23,756 nt of DNA from positions 1 through 23,756 of IMG/VR virus record IMGVR_UViG_3300025450_000125. One strand, 5' to 3'. Under the pieces are notes generated by a model. The model was not told the origin of the DNA. It did no database searches and saw only the letters and a list, made by a program, of their open reading frames with translations. Source of the stretch: a virus. Numbering within the stretch: position 1 is the first letter of the stretch; every line of letters begins with the position of its first letter. Positions 23,390 to 23,756 of the stretch are shown piece by piece. Position numbers and translations under genes: made by a program.

Positions 23390-23756
23390 TTAAGCCGTGT
23401 AAGTACCGCTTGTCGTAAATGTATGAATGGTATAACCGCCTGACGATGTAATCGTTCCACCAGTGCCACGTTGCGAACCTAAATAGCTAACAACAACAAT
23501 ACCAGAAGCTCCATTTGCGCCATCACTACCACCTTGCGCTCCACCACCGCCACCGCCACCAGTATTGGTCGTTCCTGCCACCGCAGAAGAAGAACCAGAA
23601 TATCCATAACCAGCGCCGCCTCCACCCGTACCACCAGCTCCACCAGAACCTGATCCGCCACCACCGCCGCCACCACCTGCATAACCTGTATTTGTACCGG
23701 TAATTGCATAAAAAGCACCGGGACCGCCAGCGCCGCCAAGACTGCTAGTTCCATTA
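23390..23756 (-). CDS. glycine-rich adhesin-like tail protein, 5' part outside window
   Basis: The frame stays open to the right edge, so only the last 122 residues are seen. They are polyglycine-rich (Gly runs with Ser, Ala, Tyr, Thr) and end SYLGSQRGTGGT, ITSSGGYTIHTF and TTSGTYTA. This tail is almost identical to that of the 487-aa paralogue, although the DNA differs at many third positions. It is the fourth member of the glycine-rich set. An internal GTG at 23581 is not a real start because the glycine pattern continues upstream. Confidence 0.8.
   Translation of the reverse strand, partial: NGTSSLGGAGGPGAFYAITGTNTGYAGGGGGGGGSGSGGAGGTGGGGAGYGYSGSSSAVAGTTNTGGGGGGGAQGGSDGANGASGIVVVSYLGSQRGTGGTITSSGGYTIHTFTTSGTYTA

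Noticed and set aside
19557-23754. several Leu/Val-rich or His-rich frames across the glycine-rich genes
   Set aside because: Shifted reading of GGN repeats gives Val/Leu or His/Pro strings; no ribosome site or start context supports them.
17246-23756. diversity-generating retroelement targeting the adhesin genes
   Set aside because: No reverse transcriptase or template/variable repeat pair is visible here; the repetition is explained by glycine codons and paralogy.
19700-23756. CRISPR-like regular short repeats
   Set aside because: Repeats are irregular GGN/CCN codon runs in frame with the glycine-rich proteins, without constant repeats or unique spacers.

Overview
This window reads as the late (virion, lysis and host-recognition) region of a tailed double-stranded DNA phage (Caudoviricetes), with the tail end of a replication gene at the left edge. 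No bacterial housekeeping gene, tRNA, rRNA, integrase, insertion sequence or CRISPR array is visible. A lambda R-type endolysin and short purine-rich ribosome binding sites (mostly AAGGA or AAAGGAT) point to a Gram-negative host. No closer host call is justified from the sequence alone. Genes are tightly packed, often joined by ATGA or TAATG overlaps, as expected of one long late transcript.

Layout. (1) Bases 1-1900, plus strand: the C-terminal 574 residues of a DUF927-type primase/helicase ATPase, overlapped by a 64-residue conserved small protein and followed by a strong intrinsic terminator (1935-1960). (2) Bases 1959-12819, minus strand, transcribed right to left: a block of internal or ejection-type virion proteins. 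In transcription order these are a 541-aa Gly/Gln-rich protein, a 135-aa GNAT acetyltransferase, an 831-aa low-complexity/coiled-coil protein and a 2109-aa polyvalent protein. The last has an ART-PolyVal-like ADP-ribosyltransferase domain, an HExxH zincin-like protease motif and a hydrophobic/basic C-terminal region. (3) Bases 12850-14161: a 214-aa C1q/TNF-like jelly-roll tail protein and a free-standing HNH/AP2-type homing endonuclease-like gene. The latter's ribosome binding site lies in a hairpin. (4) Bases 14162-17236: a 703-aa tail structural protein, a lambda-like endolysin and a three-transmembrane holin. (5) Bases 17246-23756: a dense run of eight fibre/adhesin-type genes. They comprise a tail-collar-domain fibre, a repeat protein, a C1q-like protein, four glycine-rich adhesin-like proteins (the last cut by the window edge) and a 124-aa conserved small virion-associated protein.

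How they fit together. Genes at the right are probably adhesins that select the host surface. The 703-aa protein and the collar fibre would belong to the tail body. Holin and endolysin release progeny. The 541/831/2109-aa set resembles, in order and increasing size, the ejected internal proteins of podoviruses (T7 gp14-gp15-gp16), and would carry enzymatic activities into the new host. The early and late transcription units converge at about position 1900-1960. The most notable points are the multi-domain polyvalent protein with its N-terminal YTPEELG repeats, the GGI motifs shared by the two neighbouring virion proteins, the array of paralogous glycine-rich adhesins, and the T4-like arrangement of hairpin and possible promoter in front of the homing endonuclease gene.
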